This document shows positions 32,428-40,030 of a stretch of DNA of 64,000 bases, piece after piece. Numbering within the stretch: the stretch's first letter is position 1; every line of letters begins with the position of its first letter. The notes beneath the pieces are model-generated. The model did no database searches and was not told the origin of the DNA. It saw only the letters and a program-made list of their open reading frames with translations. A program made the translations under genes and the position numbers. The stretch is from Oxalobacteraceae bacterium (GTDB lineage: Bacteria > Pseudomonadota > Gammaproteobacteria > Burkholderiales > Burkholderiaceae_D), in NCBI GenBank assembly GCA_947374865.1, contig CANCDR010000001.1, positions 62,001 through 126,000 of the forward strand. The letters are read 5' to 3'.

Positions 32428-33540
32428 CTATTGCGATGCGGAAGGCGCCTGCGCCGGGATCGGCTGCGAGCTCACCTGCACATCGGCATTTTGCGCCCGG
32501 TGACGCAAGGCGTGGTCCATCAATACCAGTGCCAGCATAGCTTCGGCGATCGGTGTGGCGCGAATGCCGACACAGGGATCGTGACGACCAAAGGTCTCCA
32601 CTACGGCCGGCTTGCCATCCTTGTCGATGGAAGCGCGCGGCAGACGGATGCTGGAGGTCGGCTTGATGGCGATCGACGCGGTAATCGACTGGCCGGTGGA
32701 AATGCCGCCCAAAACCCCACCCGCATGATTAGAACGGAAGCCTTCCGGCGTGAGTTCGTCACCATGCTCGGTGCCTTTTTGCGCGACCGAGGCAAAGCCG
32801 GCACCAATTTCTACGCCTTTGACGGCATTAATGCCCATGAGCGCGTAAGCGATATCGGCATCGAGTTTGTCGTAAATGGGCTGGCCCAGGCCGACCGGCA
32901 CATGATCGGCCACGACTTCAATGCGCGCGCCGCAAGAGTTGCCTTCCTTGCGCAGCGCATCCATGTAGGCTTCCAGCTCCGGGATCATGCTGGCATTGGC
33001 GGCAAAGAAGGGATTATTCGGCACATACTCCCAAGACTCGAAGGGAATCGACAAGCCGCCTAATTGGCTCATGCAGCCTTTGAATACCGTGCCATATTGG
33101 GCAAATAACCATTTTTTAGCGATCGCTGCGGCGCCGACGACTGGCGCTGTCAAACGCGCTGATGAACGTCCGCCACCACGCGGATCGCGGATACCGTACT
33201 TATGCCAGTAGGTATAGTCGGCATGCCCGGGACGGAAAGTCTCAGCAATATTGCCGTAATCTTTACTGCGCTGATCTTCATTGCGGATCAGTAGCGCGAT
33301 CGGCGTGCCAGTCGTCATGCCCTGGTAGACACCGGATAAAATTTCGACCGTATCCGATTCGCTACGCTGGGTGACATGGCGTGAGGTGCCGGGCTTGCGC
33401 CGGTCGAGCTCGGGCTGAATGTCGGCCTCGGATAAAACCAAGCCCGGAGGACAGCCATCAATCACGCAGCCAATCGCTGGCCCATGCGATTCGCCGAAGG
33501 TAGTCACGGTAAAGAGAGTGCCGAATGTATTGCCGGACAT
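32428..33540 (-). CDS. aroC: Chorismate synthase
   Basis: Makes chorismate from EPSP using reduced FMN, the last common step of aromatic amino acid synthesis. 370 residues from [34 protein letters not shown]. Family motifs include [65 protein letters not shown] and [24 protein letters not shown] 33540 is used; the 20 codons upstream in frame lack similarity. Confidence 0.98.
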   Translation of the reverse strand: MSGNTFGTLFTVTTFGESHGPAIGCVIDGCPPGLVLSEADIQPELDRRKPGTSRHVTQRSESDTVEILSGVYQGMTTGTPIALLIRNEDQRSKDYGNIAETFRPGHADYTYWHKYGIRDPRGGGRSSARLTAPVVGAAAIAKKWLFAQYGTVFKGCMSQLGGLSIPFESWEYVPNNPFFAANASMIPELEAYMDALRKEGNSCGARIEVVADHVPVGLGQPIYDKLDADIAYALMGINAVKGVEIGAGFASVAQKGTEHGDELTPEGFRSNHAGGVLGGISTGQSITASIAIKPTSSIRLPRASIDKDGKPAVVETFGRHDPCVGIRATPIAEAMLALVLMDHALRHRAQNADVQVSSQPIPAQAPSASQ

Positions 33541-33643
33541 TATAATGACTTGAAATGGGAAAACATCAATTTTACCAGTCTGTGAGCGGCTTAGCGTCAC
33601 CCTTACCGCCAGGCGGCTAAACTTTTTCGGCTGAGCCAGTTAT

Positions 33644-33703
33644 TAAGCCAGACACTAAGCCTGTTTTTAAGCCTGTTTTTAAGCTTATTTCTAAGCCCGT
33701 TAT
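33644..33703. repeat. Five tandem 12-bp repeats (TAAGCCTGTTTT-like)
   Basis: Five units in exact 12-bp phase: TAAGCCAGACAC, TAAGCCTGTTTT, TAAGCCTGTTTT, TAAGCTTATTTC, TAAGCCCGTTAT. They end 7 bases before a TATAAT box at 33711-33716 that faces the glycan-type operon, so copy number could change promoter spacing or an upstream element. Confidence 0.9.
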
Positions 33704-33710
33704 TCAACGT

Positions 33711-33716
33711 TATAAT
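33711..33716 (+). promoter_or_regulatory. Candidate -10 box of the eight-gene operon
   Basis: A consensus TATAAT 38 bases before the ATG of the double nucleotidyltransferase gene. No good -35 hexamer lies 16-18 bases upstream; that position falls inside the 12-bp tandem repeats. Start-site assignment is inference. Confidence 0.5.
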
Positions 33717-33753
33717 TGTGACCACTTTTATTACATGATCCGTCAAACTGCGC

Positions 33754-35445
33754 ATGCCTAAACCTTCCATGCAGATCGTGATTCCGATGTCCGGCTTTGG
33801 CGAGCGCTTTCGCCGCGCCGGCTATCGCGTTCCCAAGCCCTTGATTCCCATCGATGGCAAACCGATCATCGCGCATGTGATCGATATGTTTCCTGGCGAA
33901 GCCGATTTTATTTTTATTTGCAGCGCCGACCATCTCGCCCAGCCCGATTTGCAGATGGCACAGCAGATTCGCCAGTACTGCCCCAGCGCACGCATCGTCG
34001 GTATTGAACCGCATAAATTGGGACCTGTGCATGCAGTCCGTCTGGTCAGTGACCTGATCGATCCTGCGCGTCCGGTGCTGGTGAATTATTGTGATTTCAC
34101 CTGCTACTGGAACTGGGCTGATTTTTGTCAATTTGTCGAACAAAGCGCCTGCGCCGGAGCGATTCCCGCTTACCGCGGCTTTCATCCGCACACTTTGGGC
34201 AGCACCAATTACGCCTATCTGCGTGAGACCGGTGGCTGGGTCAGCGAGATACAAGAAAAGCAGCCTTATACCGATAATCGCATGCAAGAATTCGCTTCCA
34301 GCGGCAGCTATTATTTTGCCAGCGGCGCCTTGATGCTGGAAGCATTTAGCGCCACCGTCGAGAAAAATCTGCATGTCGGGGAGGAGTTTTATGTCAGCCT
34401 GGCCTATCGTTATCTGCTCAAAAATAATTTACCGGTAGCCGTCTATCCCCTGCAGCATTTTATGCAATGGGGCACCCCGGAAGATGTCGCGGAATACCAG
34501 CGCTGGTCGGCCACCTTTCGCCGGCTGGCACTGCCGCCTGGGCCCGCGATGGCACCAGTCGGCAGCGTGGTCGTGCCCATGGCCGGCTTAGGGCAACGCT
34601 TTATCAACGAAGGCTACCAGCAGACCAAGCCACTGATTCCTGTTTCGGCGCGACCGATGGTGCTGCAAGCCGTGAATGATTTGCCGTCCGCCTTGCATAC
34701 CGCCTTCGTCCTGCGCAGCGATATGCCCGGACTGGACGATATCTGCCTGCGCCTGCGCGAAGCGATCCCGCAGGCCGTCATTGCGACCGTACCCGCCGTC
34801 ACCCAAGGACAGGCCTGCAGCGCCCTGATCGGACTCGATGCGCTGGGCGAACTGGCTGAAGGGCCGGTGAGTTTTGGCGCCTGTGATTTTGGCGCTTTAT
34901 ACGACGCGCAGAAATTTCAGTCCCTGCTTGAGGACGACGACACCGACGTCATCGTCTGGGCCGTGCGCGGTCACACCAACGCGCTGCGTCATCCAACAAT
35001 GTATGGCTGGATCGACTGCGATGGCACGCAGATCCGCCACATATCCGTCAAAACGCCGCTCGCCGATCCGCAAAATGATCCGGTGGTGTTGGGCACCTTT
35101 ACCTTTAAACGCGGGGCCGATTTCCGTGCTGCCGTGGCCCGCATGATGGCGCGCGATGGCCGCATCAACGGCGAGTTTTATATCGATACCTGCATTAACG
35201 ATGCCATCGCACTGGGCTTACGCTGCCGTGTATTCGAAGTCGACAGTTATCTGTCCTGGGGTACACCGGACGATTTGCGCTGCTTCGAATACTGGCAGTC
35301 ATGTCTGCACAAATGGCCCAGCCATCCTTATCGACTGCAAGACGATGGCAGAGTGGATCCAGCAGGGCTGGCAGCGCTCGAAGAACGCTATCGTGCCACG
35401 CTGCCTGAACGGCTCGCACCCATCCACGGCCGAGGCAACGCATGA
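33754..35445 (+). CDS. Tandem double nucleotidyltransferase (two NTP_transferase domains)
   Basis: 563 residues made of two copies of a sugar-phosphate-type nucleotidyltransferase. Copy 1 (about 6-265) starts QIVIPMSGFGERFRRAGYRVPKPLIPIDGKPIIAHVIDMF and carries the metal-type Asp in VLVNYCDFTCYW. Copy 2 (about 270-520) starts SVVVPMAGLGQRFINEGYQQTKPLIPVSARPMVLQAVNDL with the matching SFGACDFGALYD. Both keep the G-x-G-x-RF and KPLIP elements that bind nucleotide, so both may be active, or one may be regulatory. Both copies end in a WGTP motif (QWGTPEDV and SWGTPDDL). The product is probably a nucleotide-activated small sugar or polyol phosphate; the exact substrate is unknown. First gene of the operon; it overlaps gtrA by 4 bases. 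Confidence 0.85.
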   Translation: MPKPSMQIVIPMSGFGERFRRAGYRVPKPLIPIDGKPIIAHVIDMFPGEADFIFICSADHLAQPDLQMAQQIRQYCPSARIVGIEPHKLGPVHAVRLVSDLIDPARPVLVNYCDFTCYWNWADFCQFVEQSACAGAIPAYRGFHPHTLGSTNYAYLRETGGWVSEIQEKQPYTDNRMQEFASSGSYYFASGALMLEAFSATVEKNLHVGEEFYVSLAYRYLLKNNLPVAVYPLQHFMQWGTPEDVAEYQRWSATFRRLALPPGPAMAPVGSVVVPMAGLGQRFINEGYQQTKPLIPVSARPMVLQAVNDLPSALHTAFVLRSDMPGLDDICLRLREAIPQAVIATVPAVTQGQACSALIGLDALGELAEGPVSFGACDFGALYDAQKFQSLLEDDDTDVIVWAVRGHTNALRHPTMYGWIDCDGTQIRHISVKTPLADPQNDPVVLGTFTFKRGADFRAAVARMMARDGRINGEFYIDTCINDAIALGLRCRVFEVDSYLSWGTPDDLRCFEYWQSCLHKWPSHPYRLQDDGRVDPAGLAALEERYRATLPERLAPIHGRGNA

Positions 35446-35885
35446 ACAAGCAACGGATAATTCAGCGTGAATTATTTTGGTTTCTGGTCATTGGCTGCTC
35501 AGTGACCCTGATCGACTACCTGATTTATAACGGTTTGCTGCGCTACGCTACGCTGAGCACCGGCCCGGCTAAAGCCATCGGCTTCATCACCGGCACGCTG
35601 TGTGCCTATGTGGCCAATCGCCTGCTGACCTTTCGACATCAGCAGCCCAAGCCGGGCAGCGCACTGCGCTTTGGTCTGCTGTATGGCGCGACCCTGCTCG
35701 CCAATGTCAGCATCAATGCCCTTATGCTGGAGCTCATCGCGCATTTGCCGCCGAGTCTGAATCTGGGTCTGAATCTGCAACTGACAACGGCATTTGTGTG
35801 CGCCACCCTGGTATCGGCAACGCTCAATTTTATTGGCATGAAATTATTTGTCTTTCACACTGCTCGCCAGGAGAAACGTGCATGA
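35442..35885 (+). CDS. GtrA family membrane protein
   Basis: A 147-residue protein with four hydrophobic helices: LFWFLVIGCSVTLIDYLIYNGLL, AKAIGFITGTLCAYVANRLLTF, LRFGLLYGATLLANVSINALML and TAFVCATLVSATLNFIGMKLFVF. The GtrA signature, a conserved N-x2-x-TF segment after helix 2, is VANRLLTFRHQ. GtrA proteins are thought to flip or present undecaprenyl-phosphate-linked sugars beside a GT2 enzyme, which is exactly the next gene. ATGA overlaps on both sides. Confidence 0.92.
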   Translation: MNKQRIIQRELFWFLVIGCSVTLIDYLIYNGLLRYATLSTGPAKAIGFITGTLCAYVANRLLTFRHQQPKPGSALRFGLLYGATLLANVSINALMLELIAHLPPSLNLGLNLQLTTAFVCATLVSATLNFIGMKLFVFHTARQEKRA

Positions 35886-36580
35886 GATGTTCGCTGGTGA
35901 TTCCCTGTTATAACGAGGCGGCCAATCTGCCGCTGCTACTGGAACGCTGCCGTGGTCTGGCCAAGCAGCCCGGCATTGAAGTGATCCTGGTCGACAATGG
36001 CTCGACCGATCACAGCGCGGCGGTGCTGGCCGAACTACTGCCGGCTTATCCCGGCTGTCGCAGCGTACGCGTCGACCTTAATCAGGGCTATGGCTACGGC
36101 ATCTTGCACGGACTGCGCGCGGCCAAGGGCGAACTGCTCGGCTGGACCCACGCCGATCTGCAAACCGACCCGCAAGATGTGCTGGCAGGTTTGGCCTTGT
36201 TCGATCAGTTCGGTGCGGATATTTTCGTCAAGGGACGTCGCTATGGCCGGCCAGCTGCTGATGTGATGTTCACTCTCGGTATGAGCGTGTTCGAGACGGT
36301 CTTGCTCAAGCAGCCGCTGTGGGACATCAATGCCCAGCCAAATTTATTTAGCCGCCGATTTTTTGACAGCTGGGTGCAGCCACCGCATGATTTTTCACTC
36401 GATCTGTTTGTGTATTATCAGGCGCGCCGCGCTGGCTTGGCCGTGCATCGCTTTCCGGTCCATTTTGGCGACCGAATTCATGGCGTATCGAACTGGAATG
36501 TCGATTGGGCAGGCAAACGAAAATTCATTCGTCGCACCATTGATTTCAGCTTCCAACTCAGGAAATCCATCCGCTCATGA
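35882..36580 (+). CDS. GT2 family glycosyltransferase (GtrB/DPM1-like)
   Basis: 232 residues. The GT-A fold begins MRCSLVIPCYNEAANLPLLLERC, has the first Asp in EVILVDNGSTDHS, and the DxD-type element in LLGWTHADLQTDPQDVLAGLALF. The acceptor region is QPNLFSRRFFDSWVQPPHDFSLDLFVYYQARRAGLAVHRFPVHFGDRIHGVSNWN. No membrane helix is evident, unlike GtrB. It probably loads a sugar onto polyprenyl phosphate together with the adjacent GtrA. The ATG lies in the gtrA stop (ATGA), which fixes the start. Confidence 0.92.
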   Translation: MRCSLVIPCYNEAANLPLLLERCRGLAKQPGIEVILVDNGSTDHSAAVLAELLPAYPGCRSVRVDLNQGYGYGILHGLRAAKGELLGWTHADLQTDPQDVLAGLALFDQFGADIFVKGRRYGRPAADVMFTLGMSVFETVLLKQPLWDINAQPNLFSRRFFDSWVQPPHDFSLDLFVYYQARRAGLAVHRFPVHFGDRIHGVSNWNVDWAGKRKFIRRTIDFSFQLRKSIRS

Positions 36581-37179
36581 AACTCATCGCGCACCGAAAA
36601 AATACACTGCAGGCATTGCGCGATACGCCCGTCGCATATGGCGTGGAAATCGACATTCGCAGTATCGGCGAACGGCTGGTGATCCACCATGATCCCTATG
36701 TGGCAGGGGAATCGTTTGACGAATGGATCGCCGCCTACCGGCATGGCACGCTGATCCTGAACGTCAAGGAAGAAGGTCTGGAGGCGCGTCTGATCGCCCT
36801 CATGCAGCAGCATCAGATCGCGGATTATTTTTTTCTCGATCAATCGTTTCCGTTTTTGATCAAATGGTCGCGCATGGGCGAAAAACGCTGTGCCGTTCGG
36901 GTATCAGAATTCGAATCCATCGATACGGCACTGAGTCTGGCCGGCAAAGTTGACTGGGTCTGGGTCGATTGCTTTAACCACTTTCCCCTGCTGGGCCACG
37001 ACGCGCAGCGACTGCAAGAGGCCGGCTTTAAGCTGTGCCTGGTTTCGCCCGAATTACAAGGCCGCGATGCCGCCACCGGCATTCCCGCCATGGCCCGTCT
37101 GCTCGCCGAGCGCGGCATCGTGATGGATGCCGTCTGCACCAAACAGCCGGCGCTGTGGAGTGCGCTGGAGCGATCGTGA
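36577..37179 (+). CDS. Small GDPD-like phosphodiesterase-fold protein
   Basis: A 200-residue protein resembling a shortened glycerophosphodiester phosphodiesterase barrel. It keeps the catalytic pattern: KLIAHRKNT (His-Arg, residues 5-6), GVEIDIR (Glu and Asp, about 22-24) and LVIHHDPYV (general-acid His). Normal GDPDs are about 240-330 residues; the shortening falls between strands. The substrate could be a phosphodiester in the glycan made by this operon, or the protein may act on a sugar phosphate rather than glycerophosphodiesters. ATGA and GTGA overlaps tie it to both neighbours. Confidence 0.75.
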   Translation: MKLIAHRKNTLQALRDTPVAYGVEIDIRSIGERLVIHHDPYVAGESFDEWIAAYRHGTLILNVKEEGLEARLIALMQQHQIADYFFLDQSFPFLIKWSRMGEKRCAVRVSEFESIDTALSLAGKVDWVWVDCFNHFPLLGHDAQRLQEAGFKLCLVSPELQGRDAATGIPAMARLLAERGIVMDAVCTKQPALWSALERS

Positions 37180-39272
37180 ATAAACTTATCTATCCGTTGC
37201 GCGTCCACCCCCTGTTCCGGCATCCGCTGTTTCTGACCGGGCTGGCGCTCAAACTACTCTTGCTGGCCACCGTTCTGCCGCAGGCTGCCGCACAGTGGTA
37301 TCTGCCCTTTCTGTCAGCGACCACGAGTCAGCTGAGTTTTGATCCGTGGCAGGTATTTCTCCAAAGTGGCGGGAATGTCGTTTCATTCCCTTATGGCTTC
37401 GTGCAATGGCTGGTGTTTTTGCCGCTCTGCCTGTTTTGTAAGCTCATCGGCGCAGAACTGTATTGGGGCTATGGTGGCACGCTTTTGATCGCGGACATTA
37501 CCCTGTTATGGATCCTGCATGCGCTCGTCAGTGGGCGCGTCAATCCACGCGACAAACTGCTGTTGATCACCTACTGGCTTTCTCCCATTGTCTGGCTCGC
37601 CACCTATTGGCTGGGCCTCAATGATCTGATCGCGGTTTGTCTATTGGGACTGGCCATGCTCCATGTGCGCCAACTCAAACTACGCCATGCCGGCGCCTTT
37701 TGTGCCGCAGCGATTTCTGCCAAACTTAGTATGGTGCTGGCACTGCCCTTCTTCCTGATTTACCTGTTTTTTTTGCGTCAGCATCGCGCCTATCTGGCAG
37801 CTTTTGTTAGCGCGCTTATCCTTGCCATGGCGCTGCTGAGTCTGCCCTTACTGGCGTCACCAGACGGCATGAATATGCTGTTCAATAATCCTGAAATGGG
37901 CAAGGTCTACCAGTTTGCCGTTCGCATCGGTAACAGCCCGCCACTATATCTGATGCCCATGGCTTATCTGCTCATGCTGTATCTGGCCTGGCGCATCCGA
38001 CGACTCAATTTTTCGGCCTTCTCTACCTTGCTCGGACTGACTTTTTTTCTGGTGGTCTTACTCACGCCGGCGTCACCCGGCTGGTTTATCTGGGTCATGC
38101 CATTGTTGGTGCTCTATCAAGCCACCAGTGACCGCTTAGCCCTACTGCTGGTTGCCTTGTTCACAGCCCTGTTTGCGCTCACGCACTTTCTGGCCATGCC
38201 AGCGCCGCTGGTGTTGGGCAGCGATCTGGCGCTGCAGTTCAGCGCCGCCATGCAAAGTCGGCTCGGCGCGCCTGTGCCAGGTCTGATGCATTCCGCATTG
38301 CTGACGTTAGGCGTGATTCTGATGTTGCGCATGGCGCGCGAAATGGTATTTACTAGCGACTTTTACCAGCTCACGCGCAAGCCGCTGATGGTCGGCATTG
38401 CGGGGGATTCCGGCTGCGGCAAAGATACCCTGGTCGATTCGCTGCGCGGCTTGTTTGGCAGCCATTCAACTGCCACGCTATCGGGTGACGATTACCACCT
38501 ATGGGATCGGCAAGAACCCATGTGGCAAGTCATGACCCACCTGAACCCGCATGCCAATAATCTGGAACAATTCGCCCAAGACCTCACGACTTTAAGTAAC
38601 GGCAAGCCGATTTTTTCCCGTCACTACGATCATGCCAGCGGCAAGATGAGCAAACCCACGCGCATTCACAGCAATGAGCTGATCATCGCCAGCGGCTTGC
38701 ATGCCCTGTATTCGCCGCAGATGCGCGAACGCTATGACCTGAGTATTTTTCTGGATATGGATGAAGACTTGCGGCGGTACTTCAAGCTGCAACGCGACGT
38801 GCATGTGCGCGGCCACAGCGTCGATAAAGTCATGGCGTCCATGCAAAGCCGCTTGCCCGACACCGAAAAATTTGTCCGTCCGCAGTCGACACAGGCCGAT
38901 CTTGTCTTGTCTTTGCAACCGATCCATCCGCAGAGTTTGCAAATGAGCCTGCAACAGCGACCGAACGTCGATATACCGCGCTGTAAGTTGCATGTGCGTT
39001 CCCGCCACCAGTTCAACGAACGCGCGCTGGTAAGGGTGCTGATCGGACTGTGCGGATTGCATGTGGATATGCAGCGCGACAGCGATGGTGTTTCACTCAG
39101 TATCGAAGGCGAAACCTCGGCCGACGACATTGCCCTGGCAGCGCGTGATCTGTTGCCGAATCTGCGCGAGATGTTGGATCGCCGGCCGATCTGGGAAGAC
39201 GGCATCAAGGGGCTGATGCAGTTAATCGTCCTGGCACATATTAACCAAGCACTTCACAGGCGGCTGTCATGA
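37176..39272 (+). CDS. Polytopic membrane protein fused to a uridine-kinase/PRK-type P-loop kinase
   Basis: 698 residues from GTG 37176 (VNKLIYPLRVHPLFRHPLFLTG), whose GTGA overlaps the previous stop. Residues 15-400 hold about ten hydrophobic helices with GT-C-like features (FDPWQVFLQSGGNVVSFPYGFVQWLVFLPL, then a conserved membrane core). From about residue 402 the protein becomes a soluble kinase: Walker A GIAGDSGCGKDTLVDSL, substrate loop ATLSGDDYHLWDR, the PRK/Udk motif SRHYDHASGKMSKP, then LIIASGLHALYSPQMRERYDLSIFLDMDEDLRRYFKLQRDVHVRGHSV. A C-terminal ~80-residue domain follows (HVRSRHQFNERALVRVLIGLCGL). This membrane-transferase/kinase fusion is not a standard family architecture I know. 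A role as a membrane kinase or as a coupled transferase-kinase is inference. Confidence 0.85.
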   Translation: MNKLIYPLRVHPLFRHPLFLTGLALKLLLLATVLPQAAAQWYLPFLSATTSQLSFDPWQVFLQSGGNVVSFPYGFVQWLVFLPLCLFCKLIGAELYWGYGGTLLIADITLLWILHALVSGRVNPRDKLLLITYWLSPIVWLATYWLGLNDLIAVCLLGLAMLHVRQLKLRHAGAFCAAAISAKLSMVLALPFFLIYLFFLRQHRAYLAAFVSALILAMALLSLPLLASPDGMNMLFNNPEMGKVYQFAVRIGNSPPLYLMPMAYLLMLYLAWRIRRLNFSAFSTLLGLTFFLVVLLTPASPGWFIWVMPLLVLYQATSDRLALLLVALFTALFALTHFLAMPAPLVLGSDLALQFSAAMQSRLGAPVPGLMHSALLTLGVILMLRMAREMVFTSDFYQLTRKPLMVGIAGDSGCGKDTLVDSLRGLFGSHSTATLSGDDYHLWDRQEPMWQVMTHLNPHANNLEQFAQDLTTLSNGKPIFSRHYDHASGKMSKPTRIHSNELIIASGLHALYSPQMRERYDLSIFLDMDEDLRRYFKLQRDVHVRGHSVDKVMASMQSRLPDTEKFVRPQSTQADLVLSLQPIHPQSLQMSLQQRPNVDIPRCKLHVRSRHQFNERALVRVLIGLCGLHVDMQRDSDGVSLSIEGETSADDIALAARDLLPNLREMLDRRPIWEDGIKGLMQLIVLAHINQALHRRLS

Positions 39273-40018
39273 TCGAGTTACGCAATCCAGAACGGTTTTT
39301 ACAGACCCCCGACGCGGTGATGTTCGATACCGATAACACGCTGTATCACTATGATCCGGCGCATGCAGCGGCGATGGCGGCGGTACAAGAGAAGGTCGTC
39401 AAAACGTTTTCCATCTCGCCTGCGCAGTTCAACGCAGCCTTTGTCGCAGCGCGTCAGGAAATCAAGTCACGCCTCCAACACACTGCCAGCTCACATAGCC
39501 GGCTGCTGTATTTTCAACGCATGCTGGAAATTATCGGCCTCGGTTCGCAGGTGCTCATGGCGCTCGATTTCGAACAAACCTACTGGCGTACTTTTTTGAG
39601 TAATGCCGTGCTGTTTGACGACGTCAAGGAGTTACTCGATGACCTGCGACTGGCCGGCATTCCGACCGTCGTCGTCACCGATTTGACGGCGCAAATCCAG
39701 TTCCGCAAGATTGTTTATTTCGGTTTGGATCACTACTTCGACTTTATCGTTACCAGTGAAGAGGCTGGCTTTGATAAGCCGCACGCTTCGCCGTTTCAGA
39801 TCGCGCTGGCAAAAATGCAGCCGAAGGGAAATTGCATCTGGATGATCGGTGATAACCCAATCAATGACATCGCCGGCGCGCGCGATGCCATCGGTGCTGT
39901 GACGATCCAAAAAATGCATGATGGCGTCGTTGCAGGGACAGGGGAAAATGCGCCCGACATGTTGCTGCGTGATTTTTCTGCATTACGCCAAGTTCTGAAA
40001 AAAACCCGCTCACTCTAA
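39269..40018 (+). CDS. HAD-superfamily hydrolase (phosphatase)
   Basis: 249 residues with all four HAD motifs: VMFDTDNTLYHYD (motif I, nucleophile Asp about 20), TVVVTDLTAQIQ (motif II), AGFDKPHASPF (motif III Lys) and MIGDNPINDIAGARDAIGAVTIQ (motif IV). A helical cap lies between motifs I and II, making it a subclass I phosphatase. In this operon it would remove a phosphate from an intermediate before or after nucleotidyl transfer. ATGA overlap with the kinase fusion upstream; 12 bases to the next gene. Confidence 0.93.
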   Translation: MIELRNPERFLQTPDAVMFDTDNTLYHYDPAHAAAMAAVQEKVVKTFSISPAQFNAAFVAARQEIKSRLQHTASSHSRLLYFQRMLEIIGLGSQVLMALDFEQTYWRTFLSNAVLFDDVKELLDDLRLAGIPTVVVTDLTAQIQFRKIVYFGLDHYFDFIVTSEEAGFDKPHASPFQIALAKMQPKGNCIWMIGDNPINDIAGARDAIGAVTIQKMHDGVVAGTGENAPDMLLRDFSALRQVLKKTRSL

Positions 40019-40030
40019 GTCTGCCATCCC

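Noticed and set aside
33700..34374. 224-codon minus-strand frame inside the double nucleotidyltransferase gene
   Set aside because: Shadow frame without recognisable domain; the plus-strand protein has two clear NTP_transferase domains.
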